A stretch of DNA of 64,000 nucleotides from Furcasterigmium furcatum (lineage: Eukaryota; Ascomycota; Sordariomycetes; Glomerellales; Plectosphaerellaceae). Both the position numbers and the translations under genes were made by a program. Position 1 is the stretch's first letter; each line of letters begins with the position of its first letter. The notes under the pieces were generated by a model, which did no database searches, was not told the origin of the DNA, and was given only the letters and a program-made list of their open reading frames with translations. The DNA lies in the NCBI GenBank assembly GCA_001599815.1, contig BCIA01000002.1:434001-498000 (forward strand). The letters run 5' to 3'. Shown one piece after another: positions 1 to 9,837 of this stretch.

Positions 1-87
1 AGCGTGGCCGTATTGGCCGGACTGAAGACGCCGCCTGGCTCTGTTAAGGTCAAGACGAAGGCCGCTGCGGAGAAGAAGGAGCTCTAA
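1..87 (+). CDS. 3' end of an unidentified gene (partial)
   Basis: The window opens inside a reading frame that runs from base 1 through 28 sense codons to TAA at 85-87. The visible tail is short, Ala/Lys-rich and ends in EKKEL. Codons are mostly C- or G-ending, as in neighbouring genes, which supports real coding sequence. No domain is visible. The terminal KKEL only loosely resembles an ER-retention tetrapeptide and I do not claim that function. Everything upstream lies outside the window. Confidence 0.5.
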   Translation, partial: SVAVLAGLKTPPGSVKVKTKAAAEKKEL

Positions 88-620
88 GCAAGCCCGGGGC
101 GTGTTGCACCGCCTCTGAAGATTGGAGGTGCACGGCTACTGGAGCGTGTATGTATGATGGCTAAGGTGCCCTGGCAGGGGTTTCTGGCGAGAATCGTCTT
201 CTCGCGCTGTACAAAGGGGGAAATGTAGGGGCATACTTCCAAAAAGCTGAAGGGTATATATTTTATAGGGCTACAGGCCTTGGATAATGACGAAACAAGA
301 GCAGGAAGACCGTTCAAGTTATGCGCCATCGTGTCGTTGAAAAGCCACGGATCCCTCAAGGGGACGGAGGCATCAATGGGATGAACTGAAGAAACGGCCG
401 CTTAGATAATGCACTGTCAGTACCCCGCCATGGGCCGTTTCTGACAGGGCCAACAGCCCCGCCAAACGCCCTGTGGAGCCAGAAAATGATGATTCACACT
501 GCCCGCTCACTGTCACAAATTCGGAAACCTCAACACACGTGAATCTCGCGATATAAGACCAGGCCCCCGGCAGCGTTCATCCCGTATCTCGCGGAGAATC
601 CCGAGGAAGCCCTGGGCAAC
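88..620. other. Intergenic, no gene seen
   Basis: This stretch holds the 3' flank of the partial gene and the presumed promoter and leader of YAE1. Short open frames on either strand have no recognisable protein features. I see no clear TATA box, tRNA or repeat. Confidence 0.5.
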
Positions 621-1319
621 ATGCACATCCAACCCATCGACAACGCCTCCGACCTGGAACCCTACGTGATCGCCGCCATGACCCCCGAACCACGGCAAGA
701 AGGCGAGACCTTTGACGATGTATGGGGCTCCGAGCCCTCGTCGCCGACGCGGCCGGTGAGAGAAGCCGCCTCCTCCAGGAGCGCCCACCCCTCAGACATC
801 CCGCGGCTGCAGGCGGAGCACACGACCGCCGGCTACCGTGAGGGCGTCACGGCCGCCAAGAACGAGAGCATGCAGGCCGGCTTCGACGAGGGCTTCGGCC
901 TCGGCGCGGCCATCGGGTCCCAGGCGGGCCAGCTCCTAGGTCTTCTCGAGGGCATCGCCGACGCCCTCACCGGCGCGGCCGCAGACGACGCGCTGCGGGA
1001 CGCGGCGGCCCAGACACTCCGGGACGCCCGGGCGGAGCTGAGCATCGAGCGCATGTTCGGCCCCGAGTACTGGAATGCAGACGGCACGTGGAAGTACGAC
1101 GTGCCAGACGCCGAGGAGGTCCTCTTCGCGCACGTCGCGGCCGCGCACCCCCTCATCGTCAAGTGGGCGGCTGTGGCGGAGGGCCAGGTCGAGCGATGGG
1201 GCATCGACCGCGACGTCTTCGCCGAGGTGCCCGACGAGGAGAGGCAGCACGCCCAGGAGAAGCCGGCTGTTCCTTCTACTCCTGCGGCACCTCAGACGCG
1301 GAAGCCGCTAGATTGGTGA
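621..1319 (+). CDS. YAE1: Yae1-like deca-GX3 protein, single exon, 232 aa
   Basis: Yae1 works with Lto1 as an adaptor that delivers the Fe-S protein Rli1/ABCE1 to the cytosolic iron-sulfur targeting machinery, and so supports ribosome recycling. The diagnostic feature is a run of glycines spaced every four residues (deca-GX3), at about residues 71-111, starting GYREG and ending GLLEG. Before it are the family's DDVWGS motif (about 32-37) and the stretch HPSDIPRL (about 56-63). The start at 621 is the first ATG in frame; the next in-frame ATG, 19 codons on, would still keep DDVWGS. The protein is longer than the yeast one (about 140 aa), with an extra C-terminal region rich in Asp/Glu and Ala. 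The family call is firm; the exact N-terminus is less certain. Confidence 0.85.
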   Translation: MHIQPIDNASDLEPYVIAAMTPEPRQEGETFDDVWGSEPSSPTRPVREAASSRSAHPSDIPRLQAEHTTAGYREGVTAAKNESMQAGFDEGFGLGAAIGSQAGQLLGLLEGIADALTGAAADDALRDAAAQTLRDARAELSIERMFGPEYWNADGTWKYDVPDAEEVLFAHVAAAHPLIVKWAAVAEGQVERWGIDRDVFAEVPDEERQHAQEKPAVPSTPAAPQTRKPLDW

Positions 1320-3693
1320 GAGGGGCACGGGGACGGCCTTTTCTCTGCACTGCTACACGCATCACACGGCGTTGACGAGGGGACGGATGCGACATCGGTA
1401 CCCCGTGGGATCCGATGCTGAGGTGGCTTCTCGGCACGTTGCAGGTCGGGAGGCTGCAGCGGCTGGACGGAGCTTAGCACATGGCTCGATGACGATGTAC
1501 GGGTTGCAGGAGCAACGAGCAAGATGCATCTTGAGCAGGATGGCCCGGCATGATGAGAGTCGTCGTTCAGCCGGGATGAAGAAGGGGTGGTTGGGAGGGC
1601 GCGTGTTGACACAAGATCGTCGGCCGCGGATCAGTTGTCCGACTTCACAACTCTTCGTCTCAACCCTGACCTTATCCAGCCACATCAGGCCGGATTCTGT
1701 GCTTGGGGCGACATCGGACGACGGCGACCTGCTCTCTTCTCCGGTTCTCACGGGAGAACGAAATCCCAAAGAAGGCGACGCAGCCAGGCTGTCAATGACC
1801 TGCTGGGAGGAGACAATTATGACGCGAGTCACGCTGGCTACCTTATACTTACGCCAACACAGCGTGGCAGCCATGGCAGGCGGTGGAGGACGGCGCATCG
1901 CTAGGGAAACGTCGAGTCGCCTTGGCAAGAGGACAAGCCCTTCTAGACTCTGGAGTGCCTCCAGGGATTTTCATGAGGACGCGCAATGCGCACTCGCATC
2001 TTCAGCTCTCTCTGGCTGATCAGCCGAGAAACCTTGCGAGCAGAATACGATCCCTTCGCTTCCCAATCCCGGAAGATGAGAGTCATTTCGAATCACCGAG
2101 TGCTCATATTGCTTCTGCCCCGTGCATTATGAACGTGGTCCTCTGTTCCACTTACCATCCACGACAGTGTTCCTGGAGACGAGACTCGAGAAAGAAAGAA
2201 AGCAAGCAAGGACAGGACGCGATTGGGCTAGATCGGAGAGGGGGACACTCCATCGATCCCTCGATCCGTCGACGGCCAGCGTTGCTTTCTCGGCCAGGGA
2301 GACGCTTATTGCGGACTAGAACAACCGGCCAATACAAGGACTCAGGCAATCAGGTCCGCGACCGACGTTTGGTTGACATCATGGCCGGAAAATCACGATT
2401 GGCCTTCCCATCGCCAGCCGATATTAAGATGTTCAGGGCGAAGACCCATACAAGTTTCAAGATTTCTCGACTCGATCGGCCCTCTTGCGTCACTGGACAA
2501 GGGTGGGAGTCTTCCAGCTTGCCAGCCAAGCCAGCGTGCTGTTGTCACGTTAAACTCAAGCAGGACTTGACGGCGGCAGACTCTGGAGGAGGGGCCGGAG
2601 GGCGCTGGAGGGCCACGCTTTACCCCTTTCTGGCAGGTCCGTCGCGCCCCCGAGACCTCCCACTGGCCGATCGGGCTGTCTCGCTCATGCAGGGGTTGCG
2701 CAGATCTTGGAGTGCCGAGGAGCCAGCAGGGGCCGCTCCTCCACAAGACTGGACCGACTGGACTAGCCGACCCGCCTGTGCCGCCTTCTCCTGATCTCTG
2801 GCAGCGACTGACGGGCCTCCAAGAGCCTCCCAAGACCTCCCAAGACCGATGTCGTCCAGGAAGACGGGTGCTTGACGTGCTGGACCGCCAGTCTGGCCCC
2901 TTTTCCCTGCTTGTGCCCGCGGGTCTCCGGGGGTCGGGCTTCGTCAGCTCCTTCGTCCAACCGCATCCTGCGCTCGGGCAACGACGCAAGCAGGGCATAG
3001 GAGGTGTCGTCCCATCATCATCACGGGCCACGAGCAGCTGCTGCCCCGGGGACGGCAGAGCACACGACTTCTGCATGGAGGGCACCTGTGTCGTCAATGC
3101 AGCCACCCGCAAGCCCCCTCTGCCTTGGTTGACGAGCCAGGGGGACGACTCAGGGAGGGGCCAGTCGCCAGGGGGCGGGGAGTGCGTCGTTCGTTTCTTT
3201 GCTCCCGATGGATGCACCCACACATCCACAGCCGCGAACCGGCATCGTACATCGCACAAGACTTGTCTGGGCTTAAGTCAACTAAGAAACACTCGGCCTA
3301 CACACCACGATGACGATCGGCCCTTCACAGCCTCCTTGGGACCGGCAGCTGTTCTCCAGTTGCCAGGCCAGACCCACCCCCTGACTGACTGGCGGCATGA
3401 TCCTGGCCGCCGCCGGACCCAATCTTCCCATGTCTCCTTTCTGCGAACACAAACACACCGGGTGGGTGTGGATGGATGGCGGGAGAGCGAACGGGTTGAA
3501 AAAGGGCTGCTCCTCCGTCCCAGACACCCTCTTGACTTCCTGTTCTTCACGTATCCAACCGGTACTCAACCATCACTGTTCGTTATACTGTCGCTCGCTA
3601 AGACCAGTATCATAATACAACATCGTCCTTCGTTCCCCTTAATACCAGAAAAGTAATACCAGCAAACGCCCAAGAGCAACACATCCAGCCAAG
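1320..3693. other. Long intergenic region upstream of the surface-protein gene
   Basis: About 2.4 kb without a convincing gene. Two overlapping open frames of about 300 codons occur (roughly 1883-2794 and 2712-3656), but their translations are low in hydrophobic patterning, rich in Arg/Ser/Pro and show no domain. Both frames are also open on the opposite strand, as expected of GC-rich noncoding DNA. The last 100 bases, with CT-rich runs and an A/C-rich leader ending in ccaag before ATG 3694, look like a fungal promoter and 5' UTR. Confidence 0.5.
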
Positions 3694-4729
3694 ATGCGCT
3701 TCACCACCGTCGCCGCCGCTGCCGGCCTCGCCGCCTCCGCCAACGCCGCCGTCCCCAAGCGTGGCCTCAAGGACCTCTTCAACGGCGACTTCAAGCTGCC
3801 CCTCGGCATCGAGCTGAAGCAGGAGGACCTCGTCGGCCCCTGGTCCGCCCCCGGCGAGGACGAGGAGGAGACCTACCACCCTCCCCACCACGACGTCGTC
3901 ATCGACGGCTGCGACCGCTCCGACAAGGACGAGTGGCACTACGTCCACAACCCTCACCCCGAGGAGTCCCACAAGGACGACTACAAGTGGGCCACCGAGA
4001 CCATCACGGCCACTGAGACCGTCGTCGACTGCGACGTCTGCGATGGCGGCAAGAAGACCACCACCGTCACCATCCCCGAGACCGTGACCATCTGCCCCAC
4101 GCCCGTCGAGCCCCCCGTCGAGGAGACTCCCTACCCCGAGCCTCCCGTCGAGGAGTCTCCCTACCCTGAGCCCCCGGCTGAGACTCCCCACCCCNNNNNN
4201 NNNNNNNNNNNNNNNNNNNNNNNNNNNNNNNNNNNNNNNNNNNNNNNNNNNNNNNNNNNNNNNNNNNNNNNNNNNNNNNNNNNNNNNNNNNNNNCCCGTC
4301 GAGGAGTCTCCCTACCCTGAGCCCCCGGCTGAGACTCCCCACCCCGAGCCTCCTGTCGAGGAGTCTCCCTACCCCGAGCCCCCCGTCGAGGAGTCTCCCT
4401 ACCCCGAGCCTCCCGTCGAGTCCTCGCCCATTCCCCAGCCTCCCGTCGAGGAGTCTCCCTACCCCGAGCCCCCTGTCGAGGAGACTCCCTACCCCGAGCC
4501 TCCTCCCACCGAGCTCCCCGTCCCCCCTCCCGCTCCCGAGCCTCCCGTCGAGAGCCACTCCGTCCCCGTCTACCCTCCCCCCGAGCAGACGGAGTCCATC
4601 CCCCTGCCCAGCGCCACCGACGACGGTAGCGAGGTCCCCACCGAGGTCCCCACCGCCGCCGCCGTCCCCAACGCCCAGCGCGCCGGTGGTGCCCTCGTCG
4701 CCGCCGCCATCGCCGCCGCTCTCTTCTAA
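3694..4729 (+). CDS. Secreted GPI-type protein with Pro/Glu decapeptide repeats (interrupted by assembly gap)
   Basis: This is a probable cell-surface or wall protein of unknown function. It starts with a signal peptide (MRFTTVAAAAGLAASANA), followed by a KR dibasic site that could be cleaved by a Kex2-type protease. The mature part is acidic and His-rich with the motif YHPPHHD, then a Thr/Val-rich segment with a CDVCDGG motif. Next come tandem decapeptides of the type EPPVEESPYP. The C-terminus is a small-residue region followed by a hydrophobic tail ending ALVAAAIAAALF, the pattern of a GPI-attachment signal. Codon choice is almost entirely C-ending, suggesting high expression. A run of 100 Ns (4195-4294) falls in the repeats; the frame is 1 before it and 2 after it, so the placeholder length is not the true length. 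The reading frame resumes at 4295 and ends at TAA 4727-4729. Family unknown to me. Confidence 0.8.
4108..4500 (+). repeat. 30-nt tandem repeat encoding EPPVEESPYP-type decapeptides
   Basis: Around ten in-frame copies or variants are visible: units ending in SPYP or TPYP, a nine-residue variant EPPAETPHP, and diverged units ending SPIP. Copies differ mainly by synonymous changes. Such arrays in fungal wall proteins commonly vary in copy number between strains. Confidence 0.85.
4195..4294. other. Assembly gap, 100 N
   Basis: Exactly 100 unknown bases, the conventional placeholder for a gap of unknown size. The 51 bases before it (4144-4194) are identical to the 51 bases after it (4295-4345). 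Confidence 0.99.
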
Positions 4730-5671
4730 GCCGCTCACGCGTGCAGTGCCACCACGGCACGGGGGGATGTCTGCGCAGCCCTCGGCGGCTGCAGCAGCGC
4801 TCCTCACTTTTTCATTCCTCTTCTTGTGTATCTAATGGAGAATTTTTCTGGACATTTACGGCGAGAGAGGAGACAAACGAGCTAGGGCATGGAAATACCC
4901 CTAATGTTTTTGGAGACGGCAACACCAGAGGAGGCGGATGGCACCGGCGGCTGTGGCTATGGACTGAAAAATGCAGTCTTGGTGTGATAGAAGCGATGGA
5001 TTCTGGTCGGGGTCCCGTGGCGATGGCCCGGGATAGGCCTTAATACATGTGATTGCTCATGAATACTGTTGATATTGCCAAAGTGATCTCTGTGTAGAGT
5101 GACACAAGCCGGTTCGCGGCTGATGAAGGTGTAGTCTCGGTGTGGGCACACGTAGCTTATTGACATTCCTGTGATTCATCTGAATCGCTAGCTAGCTACG
5201 GCTACCTAGACGCTGGAGATGCGAATTGCCCGGCAGCTGGTCTCGCTCGTGTCGCGTGGTTTCTCCGGAGTCCCGCGCGTGTGAGAGGTGGTAATATTCC
5301 ACGACGGCGCGATATGTCTTGCATGCTGTGCGATGGGCTCTGCGGCTGCGCGGCGAGCGGGAGACGCCGTGTCCTGGACGGATCATGCTGTGTGCGGGAT
5401 GGCCCGAGACAGGAGGCTGGTCATTTCCTGCTGATGTCGTGGTTCCCTGCAACGGCTGAGGGCACGGCGTTTGTGAGATGCTGGCGCCTCGTGTTGGCAG
5501 TCTCTGTAGCGACAGATGGGGTGCCGTTGAGGGCTGGCTGCGTGAGGTCGTGGTGTCAACCGCCTTTCCTGCAATGCCTCCATGAGCCCGGCAATATTGG
5601 CGCAAGGACCACGAATGCGCGTTTCCTCCCACGCCGCATGTAGTGCTTGAGTAACTCATCCCGTGAGCTCT
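4730..5671. other. 3' flanks of two convergent genes
   Basis: This region lies between the surface-protein gene and the minus-strand CENP-O gene, so it should hold both terminators. An open frame at 5192-5659 (minus) is His/Ser/Arg-rich with no domain and I do not count it. Nothing else is recognisable. Confidence 0.5.
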
Positions 5672-6633
5672 TCAACCACCTTCCGACTCCTCCTGGCGCC
5701 TCAACGTCAAGAGCTTGACCACATCGTCAACGTGCTTGCTCTCGCCCAGCACCTCCCTCTGCGTCTGGCGATCGCGCACCTCGTCGCGATAGACAACCAT
5801 CTTCTCGATCTTCCCGTCATCGTCCATGACCAGGCGCCCCGTGCGGCCATCGGCCCAGCCCAGCTCGATCTGCTTCGCCTGCGCATCCGCCGCCGTGACA
5901 GCGACGATGTCGTCCTCTCCGGGCTCGTAAGCATCGTCTGCTAGGCCCGCCGCCTGGGCCATCTCGCCAATGACGCCCGCACGGTTGTGGTACCGCACGA
6001 TCTCCCGCCTGAGCTCGCGCGCGAAACGGAGCAGGTCCTGTTGGCGCTGCGGGGCGACGGACTCGATGCCGCTCGTCTCTGGCGGCGGCGGGAGATGGCG
6101 CCCGGCCAGCCCGTCGAGGGGGATGCAGGGCGGGACGGTGTGCCTGTGGACGCGCAGGTGGCGGGAGTCCGGGTAGGGGCGGTTGAGCATGACATAGTAG
6201 GGACGGAGGAAGCGAGCCTTGGTCATGACCTCGAAGCGCAGGCCGAGGACCCTGCCTTCATCGACGGCGTTGGGGTCGGGGTCGCGGACCTTGAAGGAGG
6301 TTATGCCGGCTGCGGTTCGGTAGAGGTTGAGCTGATCGTGAGCTTCCTGGGCATCTCGGCGGGCGAGGAGCTTGGCGTCGGTGACGGGGTTGGCTTCGAG
6401 GGGAAGACCGGTGGCCGAGGCGAGGAGCTGGTGAGTGGACTCTGCAGAGAGGATGTTGGTGGTTTGGAGCTTGACTTGTTTCTTGAGGGACTCGACTTGA
6501 AGGGATGAAGGTCAGTGTCATTGAACGGTATATTAAAGGTCAAGGATCGTATGGACTGACTGTGGTGTTGCAAGTCGGAGATCTCCTGGTCGAGCTGCTC
6601 GCCGACGGTGTCGACAGCAAGCTCAGTCGCCAT
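5672..6633 (-). CDS. CENP-O/Mcm21-type kinetochore protein, 2 exons, 298 aa
   Basis: CENP-O (Mcm21 in budding yeast, Mal2 in fission yeast) is a subunit of the inner-kinetochore COMA/CCAN complex. Exon 1 is 6633-6561 and exon 2 is 6495-5672. The 65-nt intron starts GTCAGT and ends AAG; joining gives phase 1 and a total of 897 nt. The N-terminus is a coiled coil (about residues 12-40) that forms only when the intron is removed, which supports the splice. The second half carries the family core: a strand with VLGLRFEV, then ARFLRPYYVMLNRP, a HRHTVPPCIPL motif and the hydrophobic-charged helix following it. The tail is acidic and Gln/Glu-rich. Length is typical of the fungal family. It converges with the surface-protein gene and is divergent from the acetyl-CoA transporter. 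Confidence 0.8.
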
Positions 6634-7754
6634 GATTTCAGACGTTTCCGGATTTGTCGGATTCCTCCGAAGAAGCGGTTCAATTGTTGTGTCTTGCTCT
6701 CTCCTGCTGGACGTAGTGAAGCCTGTGAGGTGTGAAGTGTGAAGTCACCGACGCGTGTAAGCCGACGCGACTGCTCAGTTGAGTTTGCGGAGCACCTTAC
6801 TCTGTCGATCTGAGCCTGCTGACATAACCAATCTGCAAGGATGCCCCGCCTGCCCAGAAAATACTGTGAACCCAGAAGGGCATGGCTCCAGGGGTCCGCA
6901 TTTCCAGGTCACTGGACCGCTGGAGAAGTCGCGCGGCGCGCAGCTCCGGGGGAACGCCCAGGGCAGCTTAGCGGGAGGCAGCGCCCCTCTGATGCAGGGC
7001 AGCTTCTCCATCCGCTAACTCGAAGGGGATCGTCTTGTCTGTCCAGTCGTCCATTTGATCCGGACAGCTTTCATCAACTTCTTCTAGTTCGCTTCTCGGT
7101 CCCATCCTCTCCGTCAGTCAGCAGGCGACAGCAGAAGGTGTATCTGGACGACGCCACGGACAGAGACAAACAGGACCATGGGTGTAGTCCCTTTCGTTTG
7201 ATCCCCTCCTTCACTTATCCTTTTAGTCATTGGCCATTTTATTCGTTCGTTCCCTCTCTAGGAACATCGTCGCTCCTTGCTTAACAATCACCAAAGCCGA
7301 CTGATTCTTGATCTTTGCCACTGGCGTCCGCGTTCCTCAGAGGCCACGGTTGCGTTCCGCTGCACGACCGACGTCTTCCCACGAACCAAACAGAACCTGA
7401 GACCACACGACTCATCCCACGCCACACCGCGCATCTCAGTGGCTGCTTTGGCCTCGGCCGGTGCCTGTTGATCTTCCCGCGCCTGGCCGCCGCCGCCTGA
7501 CTTGACCAGACCGACTTGACCTCTCCCTGCCTTACTTCAATATTGCCAAGTCCACCACCACAGCTTCATGGCGACCACGATATACGCGACTACACACTCC
7601 GCACAACCCGAATAGCCTCTTCGATAGCAGCTCCAATCTCCTCGCAAACTCCTGCGACCCTCAGATCTACAAGCCGACACCGTCGCCCTCCACCACGCTC
7701 CTTGCGCCCACCCGACTCCCACACCCCTCGACGACCACTCCTCCAAATCTCCAA
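6634..7754. other. Divergent promoter region
   Basis: About 1.1 kb between the CENP-O start (minus) and the transporter start (plus). The right half (about 7060-7750) is CT-rich with C-rich CCACC runs, the usual look of a long fungal 5' leader. Several short open frames exist but none has protein-like features. Confidence 0.5.
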
Positions 7755-9533
7755 ATGAGCGTCCGAACAAGACGGAATAAGTCCCCAAAAGCCAAGACGC
7801 CGCCGGACCTCTCCATAACCACCACCAGTTCGGAGAAGACCAACGGCAAGATGAACCAGAATAACGTCGAGTACCGGCGCAAGCCCACCACCCCTACCTC
7901 CGAGGCCGTCACCGCGAACCTCATGTCGAGAGAGTCTTTCACCCTGGACGACCCCGTCCCGAGGACACCCGTGGCTAACCACCACGGCTTCTTCGAGCTG
8001 CCCGTCCAGGACCAGAAGAACTTCCTGCTCCTCGTCCTCCTCTACTTCCTGCAGGGCATCCCCATGGGCCTGGCCGGCGGATCCGTCCCGTTCCTCATGA
8101 AGGACCACATGTCCTACAGCGAGATTGGAATCTTCAGTCTGGCGTCCTATCCTTATTCTCTGAAGCTGTTCTGGAGCCCCATCGTCGATGCCATGTGGAG
8201 TCCCAAGGTCGGCCGGAGAAAGAGCTGGATCCTACCCATCCAGATGCTCTCCGGCTTCGGCATGCTCTGGCTCGGCTCGACCGTCGAGAACATGATGGCC
8301 ACCACTGGCAAGCCCGGCGGTCCCACCGTCTGGTCCTTCACCGGCTGGTGGTTCTTCCTCGTCTTCATGTGCGCCACCCAGGATATCGCCGTCGACGGCT
8401 GGGCCCTGACCCTCCTCACCCCCGGGAACGTCTCGTATGCGTCCACCGCCCAGACCGTTGGCCTCACGGCCGGCCACTTCCTGTCGTATACCGTCTTCCT
8501 GGCCCTCAACTCCAAGGACTTCGCAAACCGCTACTTCCGCGACACGCCTCTCGACTCGGGCCTCGTGAACCTCGGCGGCTACCTCACCTTCTGGGGCTGG
8601 GCCTACATCATCCTCACCGTCGGCCTCGCCCTCTTCAAGCGCGAGGAGAAGGCCCGCAACGAGGACGGCATCTGGGACGTCTATCAGATCATGTGGGGCG
8701 TCCTCAAGCTCAAGAACATCCAGACCATCATCGTCGTCCACCTCATCGCCAAGATCGGCTTCCAGGCCAACGACGCCGTCACGAACCTCAAGCTCATTGA
8801 CAAGGGCTTCGGCAAGGAGAACATGGCCCTGACCGTCCTCATCGACTTCCCGTTCGAGATCATCCTCGGTTACTACGCCGGCAACTGGTCGCAGCGGTAC
8901 ACCCCCATGCGCCTCTGGTGCTGGGCCTTCGTCGGCCGCCTGGTCGCCGCCGTCGCCGCCCAGTTCACCGTCGCCATCTTCCCCTCCGGCGGCGTCACCA
9001 GCTGGTATCTCATGGTCGTCATTGCCGAGCACGTCTTCTCCACCTTCACCAACACCGTCATGTTCGTCGCCGTCTCCGCCTTCCACGCGCGCGTGTCCGA
9101 CCCGGCCATCGGCGGCACCTACATGACCCTGCTGGCTACGTAAGCACCCCCTTTTTCGTCTCCGGAAGAATACCTAACTAACCGCTGCCCCAGCGTCTGC
9201 AACCTCGGCGGAACGTTCCCCCGCTTCTTCGTCCTCCGCCTTGTCGACTACTTCACCGTCGCCACCTGCCACCCTGGCAAGACGACTGACCTCGACTCCC
9301 TCAAGGGACCCGTCATCACCGACCCCTTCTCCTGCTCCATGCAGGCCGAGAAGGAGCGCTGCCTCAACGGCGGCGGGTCCTGCGAGATGACCCAGGACGG
9401 CTACTACATCGTCAACATCATCTGCGTGCTCATCGGCGTCACGACATTCGTCATGTACATCCGCCCCAAGGTGCTGCACCTCCAGAGCCTGCCCATGAGG
9501 GCCTGGCGGCTGGCGCCCGAGCGCAAGGCGTAG
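7755..9533 (+). CDS. Acetyl-CoA transporter family (SLC33A1/AT-1-like) membrane protein, 2 exons, 574 aa
   Basis: Members of this major-facilitator family move acetyl-CoA into the ER/Golgi lumen for acetylation of proteins and glycans. Exon 1 is 7755-9139 and exon 2 is 9194-9533; the 54-nt intron begins GTAAGC, contains CTAACTAAC and ends CAG. A disordered N-terminus of about 90 residues precedes the first membrane segment (NFLLLVLLYFLQGIPMGLAG). Family hallmarks follow: YSLKLFWSPIVDAMW, GRRKSWILP, then QDIAVDGWALTLL and a loop with NLKLIDKGF. The lumenal segment near the C-terminus has paired cysteines (ATCHPG, PFSCSM, GGSCEM), also usual for the family. About 11-12 membrane segments are visible. 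Substrate is inferred from family only. Confidence 0.85.
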
Positions 9534-9837
9534 GGAGAGCAGGGCATGATGGGGCAGGGAGGCCCGGCTTGGCGAGGGGAGGCAGGGCACGGGGGAGGGG
9601 GCGAGTGCCGACCCGTATGAGAAATCTGGGACCTGAACGCGCGAATTGTGTATATGCCAGCATACATGTTAGACTAGCGATGAAAGATACGAGTTCGTAC
9701 ATGCATGCAGACCTCGGGACCAGCCGTGTGAGAAACCATGTCTCATAGATGTGATTATGCAGGATCTGGAAGATATTTGTGTCAAGGCTCTCTCTACAAT
9801 CGGGGTATCAATATATCATCACACATGCCCCCCCGCC
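9534..9837. other. Convergent 3' region
   Basis: A 304-base spacer between the stops of the acetyl-CoA transporter (plus) and the aldehyde dehydrogenase (minus). It contains a G-rich run just after the transporter stop and AT-richer sequence around 9640-9820. No gene is seen. Confidence 0.5.

Noticed and set aside
1883..3656. Two overlapping open frames of about 300 codons upstream of the surface-protein gene
   Set aside because: Arg/Ser/Pro-rich translations with no hydrophobic pattern or domain, overlapping each other and equally open antisense frames; typical of GC-rich noncoding DNA.
4195..4320. Apparent continuation of the surface protein through the N run into RRGVSLP and a stop
   Set aside because: Artefact of the 100-N placeholder, whose length is not a multiple of three; the repeat frame resumes one frame away after the gap.
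4067..4807. Long minus-strand Gly/Arg-rich frames opposite the repeat region
   Set aside because: Antisense of a Pro/Glu codon repeat; the repeats force open frames on the opposite strand.
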